16,886 nucleotides of DNA from assembly GCA_028293005.1 (NCBI GenBank), contig JAQGLH010000030.1, positions 1 through 16,886 on the forward strand, given 5' to 3'. Positions 1 to 6,627 of the stretch are shown here, in pieces. Positions within the stretch are counted from its first letter, which is position 1. Every line of letters starts with the position of its first letter. The translations under genes and the position numbers were made by a program. A model generated the notes under the pieces. The model ran no database searches. It was not told where the DNA came from and worked only from the letters and a program-made list of their open reading frames with translations. The stretch is from Alphaproteobacteria bacterium. Its GTDB lineage: Bacteria > Pseudomonadota > Alphaproteobacteria > Sphingomonadales > Sphingomonadaceae.

Positions 1-741
1 GCCCTGTTCGCGATCGCGATCATCCTCATCCTCGACAATCTCGGCGTCAACGTCACTGGCCTCGTTGCCGGGCTCGGCATCGGCGGCATCGCGATCGGCC
101 TGGCGGCGCAAGGCATTTTCTCGGACCTGTTCGCCGCGCTTTCGATCATCTTCGACAAGCCGTTCCGCCGGGGCGACACCATCCGGTTCGAGGACATCAA
201 CGGCACTGTCGAACGCATCGGTCTCAAGACGACCCGGGTTCGTGCGTTGACCGGCGAGCAGATCATCATCTCGAACGCGAATCTGCTCAACAAGCAGCTT
301 CACAATTTCGCCAACCTCGAGCGCCGCCGCATGGTCCTGACGCTCGGGTTGATCTCCCAGACTCCCCCCGAGGTCTGCGCCAAGCTGCCCGAGATGCTGC
401 GCGGCATCATCGAGGCGCATGAAAAGACCGAGATGGTGCGCTGCGGAATGATCGGCTTCGGCGCTTCGACGCTCGACTTCGAACTGGTGTTCGACGTCCA
501 CGACACCGACTATAATATCGTCTTCGTCACGCGCAGCGCGATCTGCATCGCGATCCTGAAGGCGTTCAACGAGGCGAACATCCAACTCGCCTACCCGTCG
601 CAGACCAGCTTCACCGCCGCGCCGGACGGCACGTTGGTCATGCCCTATCCGGACGTGAAGCTGATCGCGACCGAGGATCTCGAAGATAACGACGCGGCGT
701 CCGCGAACGAGAACAAGTCCCAACCGCGCACTGTTTCCTAG
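1..741 (+). CDS. MscS-family mechanosensitive ion channel, 5'-truncated
   Basis: The reading frame is open at the left window edge, so only the last 246 residues are present. They begin in a hydrophobic helix followed by a Gly/Ala-rich segment (about residues 20-40, containing GLGIGGIAIGLAAQ), which matches the pore-lining TM3 of MscS channels. Next is the family hallmark FDKPFRRGDTI (about residues 51-61) leading into the cytoplasmic beta domain, with GTVERIGLKTTRVR and then EQIIISNANLL, the usual 'IPN' position. The remainder is the mixed alpha/beta cytoplasmic vestibule and a short polar tail. MscS channels sit in the inner membrane and release solutes on hypo-osmotic shock; this role is inferred from the family. 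The start, sensor helices and promoter lie outside the window. The next gene follows 211 bp downstream on the same strand, so co-transcription is possible but not shown. Confidence 0.93.
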   Translation, partial: ALFAIAIILILDNLGVNVTGLVAGLGIGGIAIGLAAQGIFSDLFAALSIIFDKPFRRGDTIRFEDINGTVERIGLKTTRVRALTGEQIIISNANLLNKQLHNFANLERRRMVLTLGLISQTPPEVCAKLPEMLRGIIEAHEKTEMVRCGMIGFGASTLDFELVFDVHDTDYNIVFVTRSAICIAILKAFNEANIQLAYPSQTSFTAAPDGTLVMPYPDVKLIATEDLEDNDAASANENKSQPRTVS

Positions 742-952
742 TTCCGCATTCTTTGGCGACCTCGATGGCAAGGGGCGGCGGACTTCGAGCTGATCCTGCT
801 TGGCAAATACCGCGCTCCAGGCATTCGACTAACCGGAGGCGGAACTCGGAACAGGAAGTCGCTGCTTCGCTCGCGCAAACGTGCCCGCGGGCATGGTCCT
901 TTGCCCGCACGACGAGGCATGCCATGGATGGCCGCCGACAAGGAGAGGCGAG

Positions 953-1336
953 GTGCGCGCGGGAAACAAAAATCGGTCGCTGATCCATAAGTTGCGCATC
1001 GATGTGCACGCCGCCTGGCTCGCGGCCCGAGATCGTCGGACGCCTTGGTATGCACGTGCCTTCGGGCTGTTCATCACCGCTTACGCGCTGTCGCCGCTCG
1101 ATCTCATTCCCGATTTCATTCCCGGCCTCGGCCTGCTCGACGATGCATTGCTGATACCGCTCGGCATATGGCTCTTCACCAAGATGCTGCCGCCTGGACT
1201 ATACGACGAATACCGCGCCGAGGCGGAACGGGCATCGCAAAACCCCCGCTCGTGGATCGGCGCGCTGATCGTGGTCTGCCTCTGGCTGCTCGCCGCGGCA
1301 TTGCTCTACCGGCTTCTCGCGTCGAATTACAATTGA
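953..1336 (+). CDS. DUF1232 (YkvA-like) small membrane protein
   Basis: This 127-residue protein carries the DUF1232 signature YALSPLDLIPDFIPGLG followed by LLDDALLIPLG (about residues 46-74), the conserved core of YkvA-like proteins. It lies in a hydrophobic hairpin. A second hydrophobic stretch (about residues 100-120, WIGALIVVCLWLLAAALLYR) would anchor the C-terminus in the inner membrane. I chose the GTG at 953 because an AAGGAGAGG ribosome-binding site lies just before it and homology begins soon after. The frame stays open upstream to an ATG at 881, but that stretch is charged, atypical and has no ribosome-binding site. The biochemical function of DUF1232 is unknown. The gene converges on phaZ with only 27 bp between stop codons. 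Confidence 0.82.
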   Translation: MRAGNKNRSLIHKLRIDVHAAWLAARDRRTPWYARAFGLFITAYALSPLDLIPDFIPGLGLLDDALLIPLGIWLFTKMLPPGLYDEYRAEAERASQNPRSWIGALIVVCLWLLAAALLYRLLASNYN

Positions 1337-1338
1337 CT

Positions 1339-1357
1339 GCCGGCTTGCACCGCCGGC
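1339..1357. terminator. Short hairpin between convergent genes
   Basis: A perfect 6-bp GCCGGC stem (1339-1344 with 1352-1357) closes a 7-nt loop in the 27-bp gap between the DUF1232 stop and the phaZ stop. It is symmetric, so it can form in transcripts from either side. There is no T-tract, so it may only protect 3' ends or pause polymerase. Calling it a terminator is inference. Confidence 0.3.
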
Positions 1358-1363
1358 GTCGGA

Positions 1364-2584
1364 TTAGCCGTCGTGCGCGGCGATCCACTGTTCGACCACC
1401 GGAGCGATCGTATCCCGCCATTTGCTGCCGTTGAAGATGCCGTAATGGCCGACGCCGCGTGCGAGATGATAATGTTTGAGGCGTTCGTCGAGGCCGGTGG
1501 AGATGGTCAGCGCCGCCTTGGTCTGTCCCATGCCTGAAATATCGTCGCGCTCGCCTTCGATCGCAAGCAAGGCGATATCCTTGATCGCGGCCGGATCGAC
1601 GCGGCGGTTGCGGTGCATCAGCTCGCCCTTCGGCAATGAGTGGCGCTGGAACACGACGTCGATCGTCTGCAGGTAGAATTCGGCGGTCATGTCGCAGACC
1701 GAGCGATATTCGTCGTAGAAGCGCTTGGTCGAATCGGCGCTCTCGCCGTCGCCCGCGACGAGATGCTTGAACATCTCCCAGTGGCTGGTGAGATGGCTGC
1801 CCAGGTTCATCGTCATGAAGCCGGCAAGCTGCAGGAAGCCCGGATAGACCGCCCGGCCTGCGCCGGGATAGCCGTAGGGGATGGTGGCGATCACGTTGCG
1901 CTGGAACCAGGCGTGCGGCCGCTCGATCGCAACGGTGTTGACCGCGGTCGGCGCCTCGCGCGTGTCGATCGGGCCGCCCATCATCGTCAGGGTGCGCGGC
2001 CGCGCCGGATGGCCGTCTTCCGACATCAATGCCGCGGCGGCGTAGCTCGGCACGGAGGGCTGGCAGACCGCAAGCATGTGCGCGCCGGGTCCGATATGGT
2101 CGAGGAAGGCGATCAGGTAATCGATATAATCGTCGAGATCGAAGCGCCCCGCCGACATCGGCACGGCCTTGGCGTCGGCCCAATCGGTGATGAACACGTC
2201 GTGGTTGGGCAGCATCCGCTCGACGGTGCCGCGAAGCAACGTCGCATAATGACCCGACATCGGCGCGACGATCAAGAGCCGCGGCGATTCTTCGACGCCC
2301 TCCCGGACAAAATGCTTGAGATCGCCGAACGGCTTGCGCAGCACGACTTCTTCGCGGACCGCGACTTGCTTGCCGTCGACGATGGCGGTCTCGATGCCGA
2401 AATCGGGTTTGCCGCGTGGCGCCGCAGCGTGCGCGAACACGTCGAGCGCGGACGCGACGATGGTCCCCATGCCTCTGGAGGCGCAGGGATTGGCTGGGTT
2501 TTGCATCCAGCCTGCGCCGATATTGGCGAGCGCGCTTGCGCCTGCCAGCAGCGAGCGCTGCATTTCATATGCGTCGTAGAGCAT
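1364..2584 (-). CDS. phaZ: Intracellular poly(3-hydroxybutyrate) depolymerase
   Basis: This 406-residue protein matches the intracellular PhaZ family, which hydrolyses native PHB granules in the cytoplasm to release stored carbon. The alpha/beta hydrolase fold shows the PhaZ-type Cys nucleophile in AVCQPSVP (Cys174) in place of the usual Ser, the acid in GERDDIS (Asp347 or Asp348), and the catalytic His in GVGHYGIFNGSKW (His380). Other family motifs are LIVAPMSGHYATLLRGTV (about 104-121) and FITDWADAK (131-139). Length is normal for the family. The start is supported by TCTGGAGGT five bases upstream. No phasin, synthase or phaR gene is in the window, so PHB synthesis must be encoded elsewhere. 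A TGC-rich sequence just upstream (2600-2612) could be a PhaR-type operator. Confidence 0.93.
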   Translation of the reverse strand: MLYDAYEMQRSLLAGASALANIGAGWMQNPANPCASRGMGTIVASALDVFAHAAAPRGKPDFGIETAIVDGKQVAVREEVVLRKPFGDLKHFVREGVEESPRLLIVAPMSGHYATLLRGTVERMLPNHDVFITDWADAKAVPMSAGRFDLDDYIDYLIAFLDHIGPGAHMLAVCQPSVPSYAAAALMSEDGHPARPRTLTMMGGPIDTREAPTAVNTVAIERPHAWFQRNVIATIPYGYPGAGRAVYPGFLQLAGFMTMNLGSHLTSHWEMFKHLVAGDGESADSTKRFYDEYRSVCDMTAEFYLQTIDVVFQRHSLPKGELMHRNRRVDPAAIKDIALLAIEGERDDISGMGQTKAALTISTGLDERLKHYHLARGVGHYGIFNGSKWRDTIAPVVEQWIAAHDG

Positions 2585-2671
2585 CGGACCTCCAGATGGT
2601 GCTGCAGTGCAATAACGTCAACGCCGGCTGATAAGCCAGCTGTTTCCTGACCAGGCAGAAAGCCCGCGCCA

Positions 2672-2700
2672 TTGAGCCGCGCATCACTCGCTGCTAGGGT
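2672..2700 (+). promoter_or_regulatory. Predicted sigma70-type promoter of the ABC exporter gene
   Basis: TTGAGC (2672-2677) and TAGGGT (2695-2700) are separated by 17 bp. This gives a predicted transcription start near 2707 and a leader of about 153 nt before the ABC exporter ATG at 2860. The hexamers each match four of six consensus bases. Support comes from the predicted start coinciding with the first base of a structured RNA element. Confidence 0.45.
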
Positions 2701-2706
2701 TTCGCA

Positions 2707-2770
2707 CGGTGATCGAGCAGGCGCGCGCGGTGCGCGCTATGCCGGGGGCATGGCCTGCTCGATATCGCCG
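2707..2770 (+). promoter_or_regulatory. Structured 5' leader: predicted three-way junction
   Basis: Nearly every base here can pair. The outer helix is 11 bp without mismatch (2712-2722 with 2753-2763). It extends outward by 5 bp including one G-U pair (2707-2711 with 2766-2770) past a 2-nt bulge (2764-2765). Inside sit two hairpins: a 6-bp GCGCGC stem with GGT loop (2723-2737) and a 5-bp ATGCC/GGCAT stem with GGG loop (2739-2751), separated by one base. The fold starts at the predicted +1 of the ABC exporter mRNA and leaves about 90 nt before the start codon. There is no terminator-like T-tract. It could be a cis-regulatory leader, a 5' stabiliser, a small RNA or a palindromic repeat element; I do not recognise a known family. 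Confidence 0.5.
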
Positions 2771-2859
2771 GCGTTGCGACGGGAAAGCGCTCCACGATGA
2801 CCAACGATTCCCAGTTGCAGCCGATTCCATGCAGCTCGAAAAGCATTTAGGGCGCGACC

Positions 2860-4632
2860 ATGAGTGACATCAGCGCCGAAACGCCCAGCAAGAATTTGGG
2901 CAACCTCACAATGGTGTGGCGGCACGCGATCCGCTACCCGTTCCGCATTGCCGCCGCTGCGGTTGCGCTCGTTACCGCCGCCGCGGCCACGCTCGCTATT
3001 CCCGCCGGCCTGCGCCAAGTCATCGACAAAGGCTTCGCCGCCCACGGCGGCGACATCAGCACACATTTCTACTATCTGCTTGGCGTCGTCCTGATCCTCG
3101 CGCTCGCGAGCGCCGTCCGTTATTATTTCGTCTCATGGCTGGGCGAGCGGGTGGTCGCGGACCTCAGGACCGGCGTCCAGAGCAATTTGCTCACGCTCGA
3201 GCCGGCCTTCTTTGAAGAGAACCGCCCGTCCGAGATCGCATCGCGGTTGACATCCGACACCTCGGTCGTCGAGATCGTCGTCGGCACGACCGTTTCGGTG
3301 GCGCTGCGCAATCTGGTGATGGGCATCGGCGGGATCATCTATCTATTCACGCTTGCGCCCCTGCTCACCGCAGGATTGCTGGTCGGTATTCCGGTCGTGG
3401 TCCTGCCGATCGTGCTGATGGGGCGCAAGGTGCACGACGCGTCGCGCAAGAGCCAGGATCGCATTGCCGACATCGGCGCGATGATCGCCGAGACCTTGGG
3501 CGCGATGAAGATCGTCCAGGCGTTCGGTCAGGAGCGGCGTGAGAGCGCGCGTTTCGGGCACGCGGTCGAAACAGCTTTCGGTACCGCGCGCAGACGTGTC
3601 TTGCTCCGGGCGATCATGACTGCCTCGGTGATTGGTCTGATGTTCGGCTCGATCACATTGGTGATGTGGCAGGCGGCGTTGGACGTCGCCGCCGGCAAGC
3701 TGAGCGGAGGGACTGTCGCTGCTTTCGTCGTCACCGGCGGCATCGTCGCAGGGGCGTTCGGCGCGCTGACCGAAGTATATGGCGAGCTGCTGCGCGGCGC
3801 CGGCGCCGCCGGGCGGCTCGCCGAACTGCTCTCGCAGGAACCGCGGATCAAGGCGCCGGCGCATCCCATCACGCTGCCCATTCCGCCGCAGGGTACGATC
3901 CGCTTCGATCGGATCACCTTCCGCTATCCGACCCGCAAGGATGTGAAGGCGCTCGACGAGTTCAGCCTCGCCGTGCGCCAGGGCGAGCGGCTTGCTTTGG
4001 TCGGCCCATCCGGCGCGGGCAAGACGACGTTGTTCCAATTGGCGCAACGTTTCTACGACCCGGACGAGGGCAAGGTTGAGCTCGATGGAATTGACCTCAG
4101 AGCCGCCGATCCCAAGGAGATCCGCGCCCGCATCGCGATGGTGCCGCAGGAAACGATCATCTTTGCCGCGAGCGCCCGCGACAACTTGCGCTACGGCCGC
4201 TGGGAGGCGGATGACGAGGCGCTGTGGCAGGCTGCCGAAGCAGCCAACGCCGCCGAGTTCCTCCGCCGCCTTCCCGACGGCCTCGACACCTTCCTCGGCG
4301 AAGGCGGGGCACGCCTGTCCGGCGGCCAACGCCAGCGCATCGCGATCGGGCGTGCGCTGCTTCGCGACGCGCCGTTGCTGCTGCTCGACGAGGCGACCTC
4401 GGCGCTCGACGCGGAATCGGAGCGGCTGGTGCAAAGCTCGCTCGAGCGGCTGATGGAGGGCCGCACGACGATCGTCATCGCGCACCGGCTGGCGACGGTC
4501 AGGGCGGCCGACCGCATTGTCGTGCTCGACCACGGCAAGATCGTCGAGGAAGGCACTCACGAGAGCCTCAACAGCAGCGGCGGCCTCTACGCTCGGCTTG
4601 CGCGCCTCCAGTTCGAAGGCATCGCCGCCTGA
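2860..4632 (+). CDS. ABC exporter half-transporter (fused permease and ATPase, ABCB type)
   Basis: This 590-residue protein has an N-terminal exporter transmembrane domain (hydrophobic segments at about residues 28-50, 71-93, 145-190 and 250-300) followed by an ATPase domain from about 345. Visible ATPase motifs are the A-loop Tyr356 (FRYP), Walker A GPSGAGKTT (382-390), Q-loop Gln430, signature LSGGQ (486-490), Walker B LLLLDE (506-511) and the H-loop His542. All catalytic residues are intact. The fused order and single ATPase mean it should work as a homodimer in the inner membrane, exporting a lipid, peptide or drug-like substrate; the substrate cannot be read from the sequence. It resembles the MsbA-related group. 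It stands alone, divergent from phaZ, with a weak AGGG ribosome-binding site and a long structured leader. Confidence 0.93.
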   Translation: MSDISAETPSKNLGNLTMVWRHAIRYPFRIAAAAVALVTAAAATLAIPAGLRQVIDKGFAAHGGDISTHFYYLLGVVLILALASAVRYYFVSWLGERVVADLRTGVQSNLLTLEPAFFEENRPSEIASRLTSDTSVVEIVVGTTVSVALRNLVMGIGGIIYLFTLAPLLTAGLLVGIPVVVLPIVLMGRKVHDASRKSQDRIADIGAMIAETLGAMKIVQAFGQERRESARFGHAVETAFGTARRRVLLRAIMTASVIGLMFGSITLVMWQAALDVAAGKLSGGTVAAFVVTGGIVAGAFGALTEVYGELLRGAGAAGRLAELLSQEPRIKAPAHPITLPIPPQGTIRFDRITFRYPTRKDVKALDEFSLAVRQGERLALVGPSGAGKTTLFQLAQRFYDPDEGKVELDGIDLRAADPKEIRARIAMVPQETIIFAASARDNLRYGRWEADDEALWQAAEAANAAEFLRRLPDGLDTFLGEGGARLSGGQRQRIAIGRALLRDAPLLLLDEATSALDAESERLVQSSLERLMEGRTTIVIAHRLATVRAADRIVVLDHGKIVEEGTHESLNSSGGLYARLARLQFEGIAA

Positions 4633-4686
4633 GCCCCCGCCATCCCGCTTCCTCGCCGCCGTCCGTCAGCGGCCTAGGGTCCGGAC

Positions 4687-4790
4687 TCATTTAGCCCGGT
4701 AGCTGCCGCGGGCTGCGATGAGGACGCCGGAGAGGAAGTTCTCGGCGAATTTGCCATATCATCGCCGAGATGGCCGCCGCCGCCGGTGGC
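4687..4790 (-). pseudogene. Possible frameshifted 3' remnant of a coding sequence
   Basis: Downstream of the SRPBCC gene, two adjacent minus-strand reading-frame pieces look protein-like. One reads ATGGGGHLGDDM (near 4790-4755). The other, in a different frame, reads GKFAENFLSGVLIAARGSYR then AK and a TGA stop (4755-4687). Joined at about 4755 they would form one plausible C-terminus. No start codon, ribosome-binding site or recognisable family is visible. It may be a decayed gene end or chance in GC-rich DNA. Confidence 0.2.
4740..4770. terminator. 9-bp inverted repeat between convergent genes
   Basis: TCTCGGCGA (4740-4748) pairs perfectly with TCGCCGAGA (4762-4770) around a 13-nt AT-richer loop. 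It lies between the stop codons of the rightward ABC exporter (4632) and the leftward SRPBCC gene (4809), where a bidirectional 3'-end hairpin would be expected. A 6-bp hairpin (4693-4714) is nearby. Neither has a convincing T-tract, so termination is only a possibility. Confidence 0.35.
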
Positions 4791-4808
4791 GATCCGGCAG
4801 CAGACCGA

Positions 4809-5300
4809 TTAATCACGCATTGCTTCGACGTGGCGCGCGAGTTTTTCGAGCGTCTGGTAACCGTATTCGACTGCACCAAAGCCGATGCCCGCGTCGCGCT
4901 TTGCCTTGGTTGGATGCAACTGACGCAATGTAATCACGGTCTTGCCATCGCCCTGTTCGTCGAAAGTGATAGTCGTCCGGAACCGCCCCTGATCGTCATC
5001 GCTGTCGGTTCCGTGATCGAACTCGATCAGAGCCGGTCGTTCGATACGGCGGAATATCATCCGGTTGGTGAAGCGCTGGCCATCAGGTGCGATCATGTCG
5101 AAGCGCCACAGACCGCCGGCGCTGATGTCGATCTCCTTGGTCTCGATTTTAAAACCGGCAGGGCCGAACCAGCTCGGCAGGTGTTTGGGGTCGGCCCAGG
5201 CAGAAAACACAAGGTCGCGCCGCGCATCGATTACCCGCGAGAGGACGATTTCGCGATCGAGCGCCCATTGCGAGAGCGCAGCGTTGGTGGACGAGGTCAT
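4809..5300 (-). CDS. SRPBCC (AHSA1/START-like) domain protein
   Basis: This 163-residue protein belongs to the SRPBCC / AHSA1-like ligand-binding fold, often annotated 'activator of Hsp90 ATPase homologue'. Hallmarks are the N-terminal REIVLSRVIDARRDLVFSAW, then HLPSWFGPAGF, GGLWRFDMIAPDG (about residues 61-75) and a C-terminal amphipathic helix (YQTLEKLARHVE). The fold forms a hydrophobic cavity; its ligand here is unknown. I chose the ATG at 5300, preceded by AAAGGA at good spacing, over an ATG at 5327 that has no ribosome-binding site. It lies 107 bp downstream of an ArsR-type regulator on the same strand, a very common pairing in which both genes are co-expressed and autorepressed. The ribosome-binding site lies in the loop of a small hairpin (5302-5316). 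Confidence 0.88.
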   Translation of the reverse strand: MTSSTNAALSQWALDREIVLSRVIDARRDLVFSAWADPKHLPSWFGPAGFKIETKEIDISAGGLWRFDMIAPDGQRFTNRMIFRRIERPALIEFDHGTDSDDDQGRFRTTITFDEQGDGKTVITLRQLHPTKAKRDAGIGFGAVEYGYQTLEKLARHVEAMRD

Positions 5301-5407
5301 GATCAAATCCTTTGATTGGGATGGCATGTGACAATGGTGTCAATGACGCTTTCGAACTCCCGGAGATCGTGGCCGCAGCGCGGGCGTCCCCCGTTTGCGG
5401 CACTCAA

Positions 5408-5761
5408 TCATTTCAACCTTCGCTTCCGGGACTTCTTCTCAATTGTCTTCACATAGTCCTCGAGCCGATCCAGGCGCGCCTCCCAAACCGCACTCTGCTC
5501 GGCCAGCCAACGTGCGGCATCGGTCATGGCCGCCGGCTTCAACCGGCAGGTGCGAACGCGCCCACTCTTCTCAGATTCAACGAGGCCGACGGCCTCGAGC
5601 ACCCGGACGTGCTTCATCAGACTAGGCAGCGCCATGTCGAATGGTTGGGCGAGTTCCCCGATCGAGGCGTCGCCCTTGCCTAGACGCTCAAGGACCGCTC
5701 TCCTGGTTGGGTCCGCAAGAGCGCCGAACACAACGTCGAGACTCGATGATAAGTTATCCAT
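5408..5761 (-). CDS. ArsR-family winged-helix transcriptional repressor
   Basis: This 117-residue protein starts with the typical DVVFGALADPTRRAVLERLG (about residues 9-28). Next is the helix-turn-helix region SIGELAQPFDMALPSLMKHVRVLEAVGLV and the wing SEKSGRVRTCRLKP. It has no CxC metal-binding motif of the arsenic/cadmium sensors, and belongs to the subgroup usually paired with SRPBCC proteins. I chose the ATG at 5761: family homology begins there, the promoter -10 lies 7 bases upstream, and one operator copy covers the start codon. An in-frame ATG at 5797 lies upstream of the -10 element and would not be transcribed from this promoter. No ribosome-binding site precedes 5761, consistent with leaderless translation. 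The basic tail KKSRKRRLK is unusual but intact. Confidence 0.92.
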   Translation of the reverse strand: MDNLSSSLDVVFGALADPTRRAVLERLGKGDASIGELAQPFDMALPSLMKHVRVLEAVGLVESEKSGRVRTCRLKPAAMTDAARWLAEQSAVWEARLDRLEDYVKTIEKKSRKRRLK

Positions 5762-5771
5762 ACGGCTAACT
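5752..5771. promoter_or_regulatory. ArsR operator copy 1 (proximal)
   Basis: AGTTATCCATACGGCTAACT is a 20-bp dyad with 8 of 10 symmetric pairs. It overlaps the last bases of the arsR -10 box and the arsR start codon. It is 17/20 identical, in the same orientation, to a second copy at 5802-5821. Binding here would block transcription initiation directly. Confidence 0.65.
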
Positions 5772-5797
5772 ATATAGGCGCGCCCAGGGGCTGTCAA
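5769..5797 (-). promoter_or_regulatory. arsR promoter with predicted leaderless start
   Basis: On the minus strand TTGACA (5797-5792, perfect consensus) is followed after exactly 17 bp by TATAGT (5774-5769, five of six). The expected transcription start is 5762-5761, the first base of the arsR ATG or one before it. The mRNA would therefore be leaderless, which fits the absence of a ribosome-binding site. Confidence 0.75.
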
Positions 5798-5801
5798 TAA
5801 T

Positions 5802-5821
5802 AGTTATCCGTATGGCTTACT
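5802..5821. promoter_or_regulatory. ArsR operator copy 2 (distal)
   Basis: AGTTATCCGTATGGCTTACT lies just upstream of the arsR -35 box. It is a partial dyad (7 of 10 pairs) and a direct repeat of the copy at 5752-5771. The start-to-start distance is 50 bp, close to five helical turns, which places both sites on the same DNA face with the whole promoter between them. The two copies together also read as a 15/16-bp inverted repeat (5758-5773 with 5800-5815). Confidence 0.6.
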
Positions 5822-6122
5822 AATCGTGTGGAGCGAGGTGCCGCGTCTGACAAAAACCTAACAGCCAGACCTTATCGAGTACGGACCCTGGTCGTCAGCG
5901 GCGGGGCCTGCCCCACAGCTTCAATCGCCGATTGGGCGATGTGCAAGCAAAGGACCGTCGCCGGTCGTCATGATAGTGCGGCTGAAAGACCATGGTGGAG
6001 CGCGACCAATCTCGTCTGGAGCGTCGCGGGACGCTGCACCGCGCACGGCCACTGCGGACATTGCGGCCATTGCGGCCATTGCGGCCATTGCGGCCATTGC
6101 GGGTGGCGCCGGATCGGAGAAC
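5822..6122. other. Gene-free stretch with a 9-bp tandem repeat
   Basis: No convincing gene is visible between the arsR promoter and the terminator of the tonB operon. Open frames exist on both strands, but they are arginine/alanine-rich, lack ribosome-binding sites and extend antisense into exbD or across the terminator. The only organised feature is the tandem repeat at 6051-6104. Confidence 0.6.
6051..6104. repeat. 9-bp tandem repeat (unit ATTGCGGCC)
   Basis: Four exact copies start at 6060, 6069, 6078 and 6087. They are flanked by degenerate copies ACTGCGGAC (6051) and ATTGCGGGT (6096), giving about six units. The array is 20 bp from the tonB-operon terminator and lies outside any supported gene. 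Because the unit length is a multiple of three it leaves frames open, which explains spurious repeats in conceptual translations. It is a candidate variable-number repeat. Confidence 0.85.
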
Positions 6123-6151
6123 AAAAAAAGGGCGGCCCGCGGCCGCCCTTT
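6123..6151 (-). terminator. Rho-independent terminator of the tonB-exbB-exbD operon
   Basis: AAAGGGCGGC (6127-6136) pairs perfectly with GCCGCCCTTT (6142-6151), and one further inner C-G pair leaves a 3-nt loop. Read on the minus strand, the stem is followed by a run of seven T (complement of the A-run 6123-6129). It sits about 25 bp after the stop codon of the last exbD gene, as expected for the operon end. Confidence 0.9.
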
Positions 6152-6175
6152 CTTCTCTGTCCGGTCAGGCGCCGA

Positions 6176-6604
6176 TCAGAACTGCGAATAGGCCTCGTTG
6201 CCGACGAACCCCATCTTGGTCATGTTGGCGCGCTTGGTCACGGCGAGGACCTCGTCAACGAGCTCGTAGCGGGCGTCCGGCTCCGGCTGGAGGTGGAGCT
6301 CCGGAACTGGGCTCATCGTCGTGGTGATGTCGAGATACTGACGCAGCCTGACCAGATTGATCGGTTCGTCGTTCCAATAGACATGGCCCGACTTGCTGAT
6401 CACCACCTTGTTTTTGACCGGGTCGACCGGCGGCTTCGGCTGGTCCTGCTGGTCGACAGGAAGATCGAGCTTCACCGCGTGCGTTTGGATCGGAATGGTG
6501 ATGATCAGCATGATGAGGAGCACCAGCATGACGTCGATCAGCGGCGTCGTGTTGATGTCCAGCATCGGCTCGCCTTCAGCCACGCCACCGGTGCTCATTG
6601 CCAT
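6176..6604 (-). CDS. exbD: ExbD/TolR-type biopolymer transport protein (second copy)
   Basis: This 142-residue ExbD-family protein has a short cytoplasmic N-terminus, one transmembrane helix and a periplasmic domain. The family hallmark LDINTTPLIDVMLVLLIMLI (residues 15-34) contains the intramembrane Asp24, matching the proton-path Asp of ExbD. The periplasmic part (about 45-142) is less conserved. ExbD works with ExbB in the inner membrane, using the proton gradient to drive TonB. The start at 6604 is supported by an AGGAG nine bases upstream; an internal Met two codons later is an alternative. It is the last gene of the operon, 23 bp after the other exbD and just before a strong terminator. 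Two non-identical exbD copies suggest a hetero-oligomer or different partners. Confidence 0.92.
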   Translation of the reverse strand: MAMSTGGVAEGEPMLDINTTPLIDVMLVLLIMLIITIPIQTHAVKLDLPVDQQDQPKPPVDPVKNKVVISKSGHVYWNDEPINLVRLRQYLDITTTMSPVPELHLQPEPDARYELVDEVLAVTKRANMTKMGFVGNEAYSQF

Positions 6605-6627
6605 TTAAACTTACTCCTGGATTACGT

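Noticed and set aside
841..852. GGAAC boxes suggesting an EcfG general-stress promoter
   Set aside because: No CGTT element at 16-17 bp spacing follows either copy; the same failed for the GGAAC at 8761.
887..908. 7-bp hairpin GCGGGCA/TGCCCGC between the MscS and DUF1232 genes as a terminator
   Set aside because: No T-tract and 211-bp gap on the same strand; possible but unsupported, so not listed as a feature.
1176..2183. Arg-rich minus-strand open frame
   Set aside because: Out-of-frame shadow of phaZ on the same strand.
3343..4560. 405-codon minus-strand open frame
   Set aside because: Antisense to the intact ABC exporter, whose motifs are complete; no start signal.
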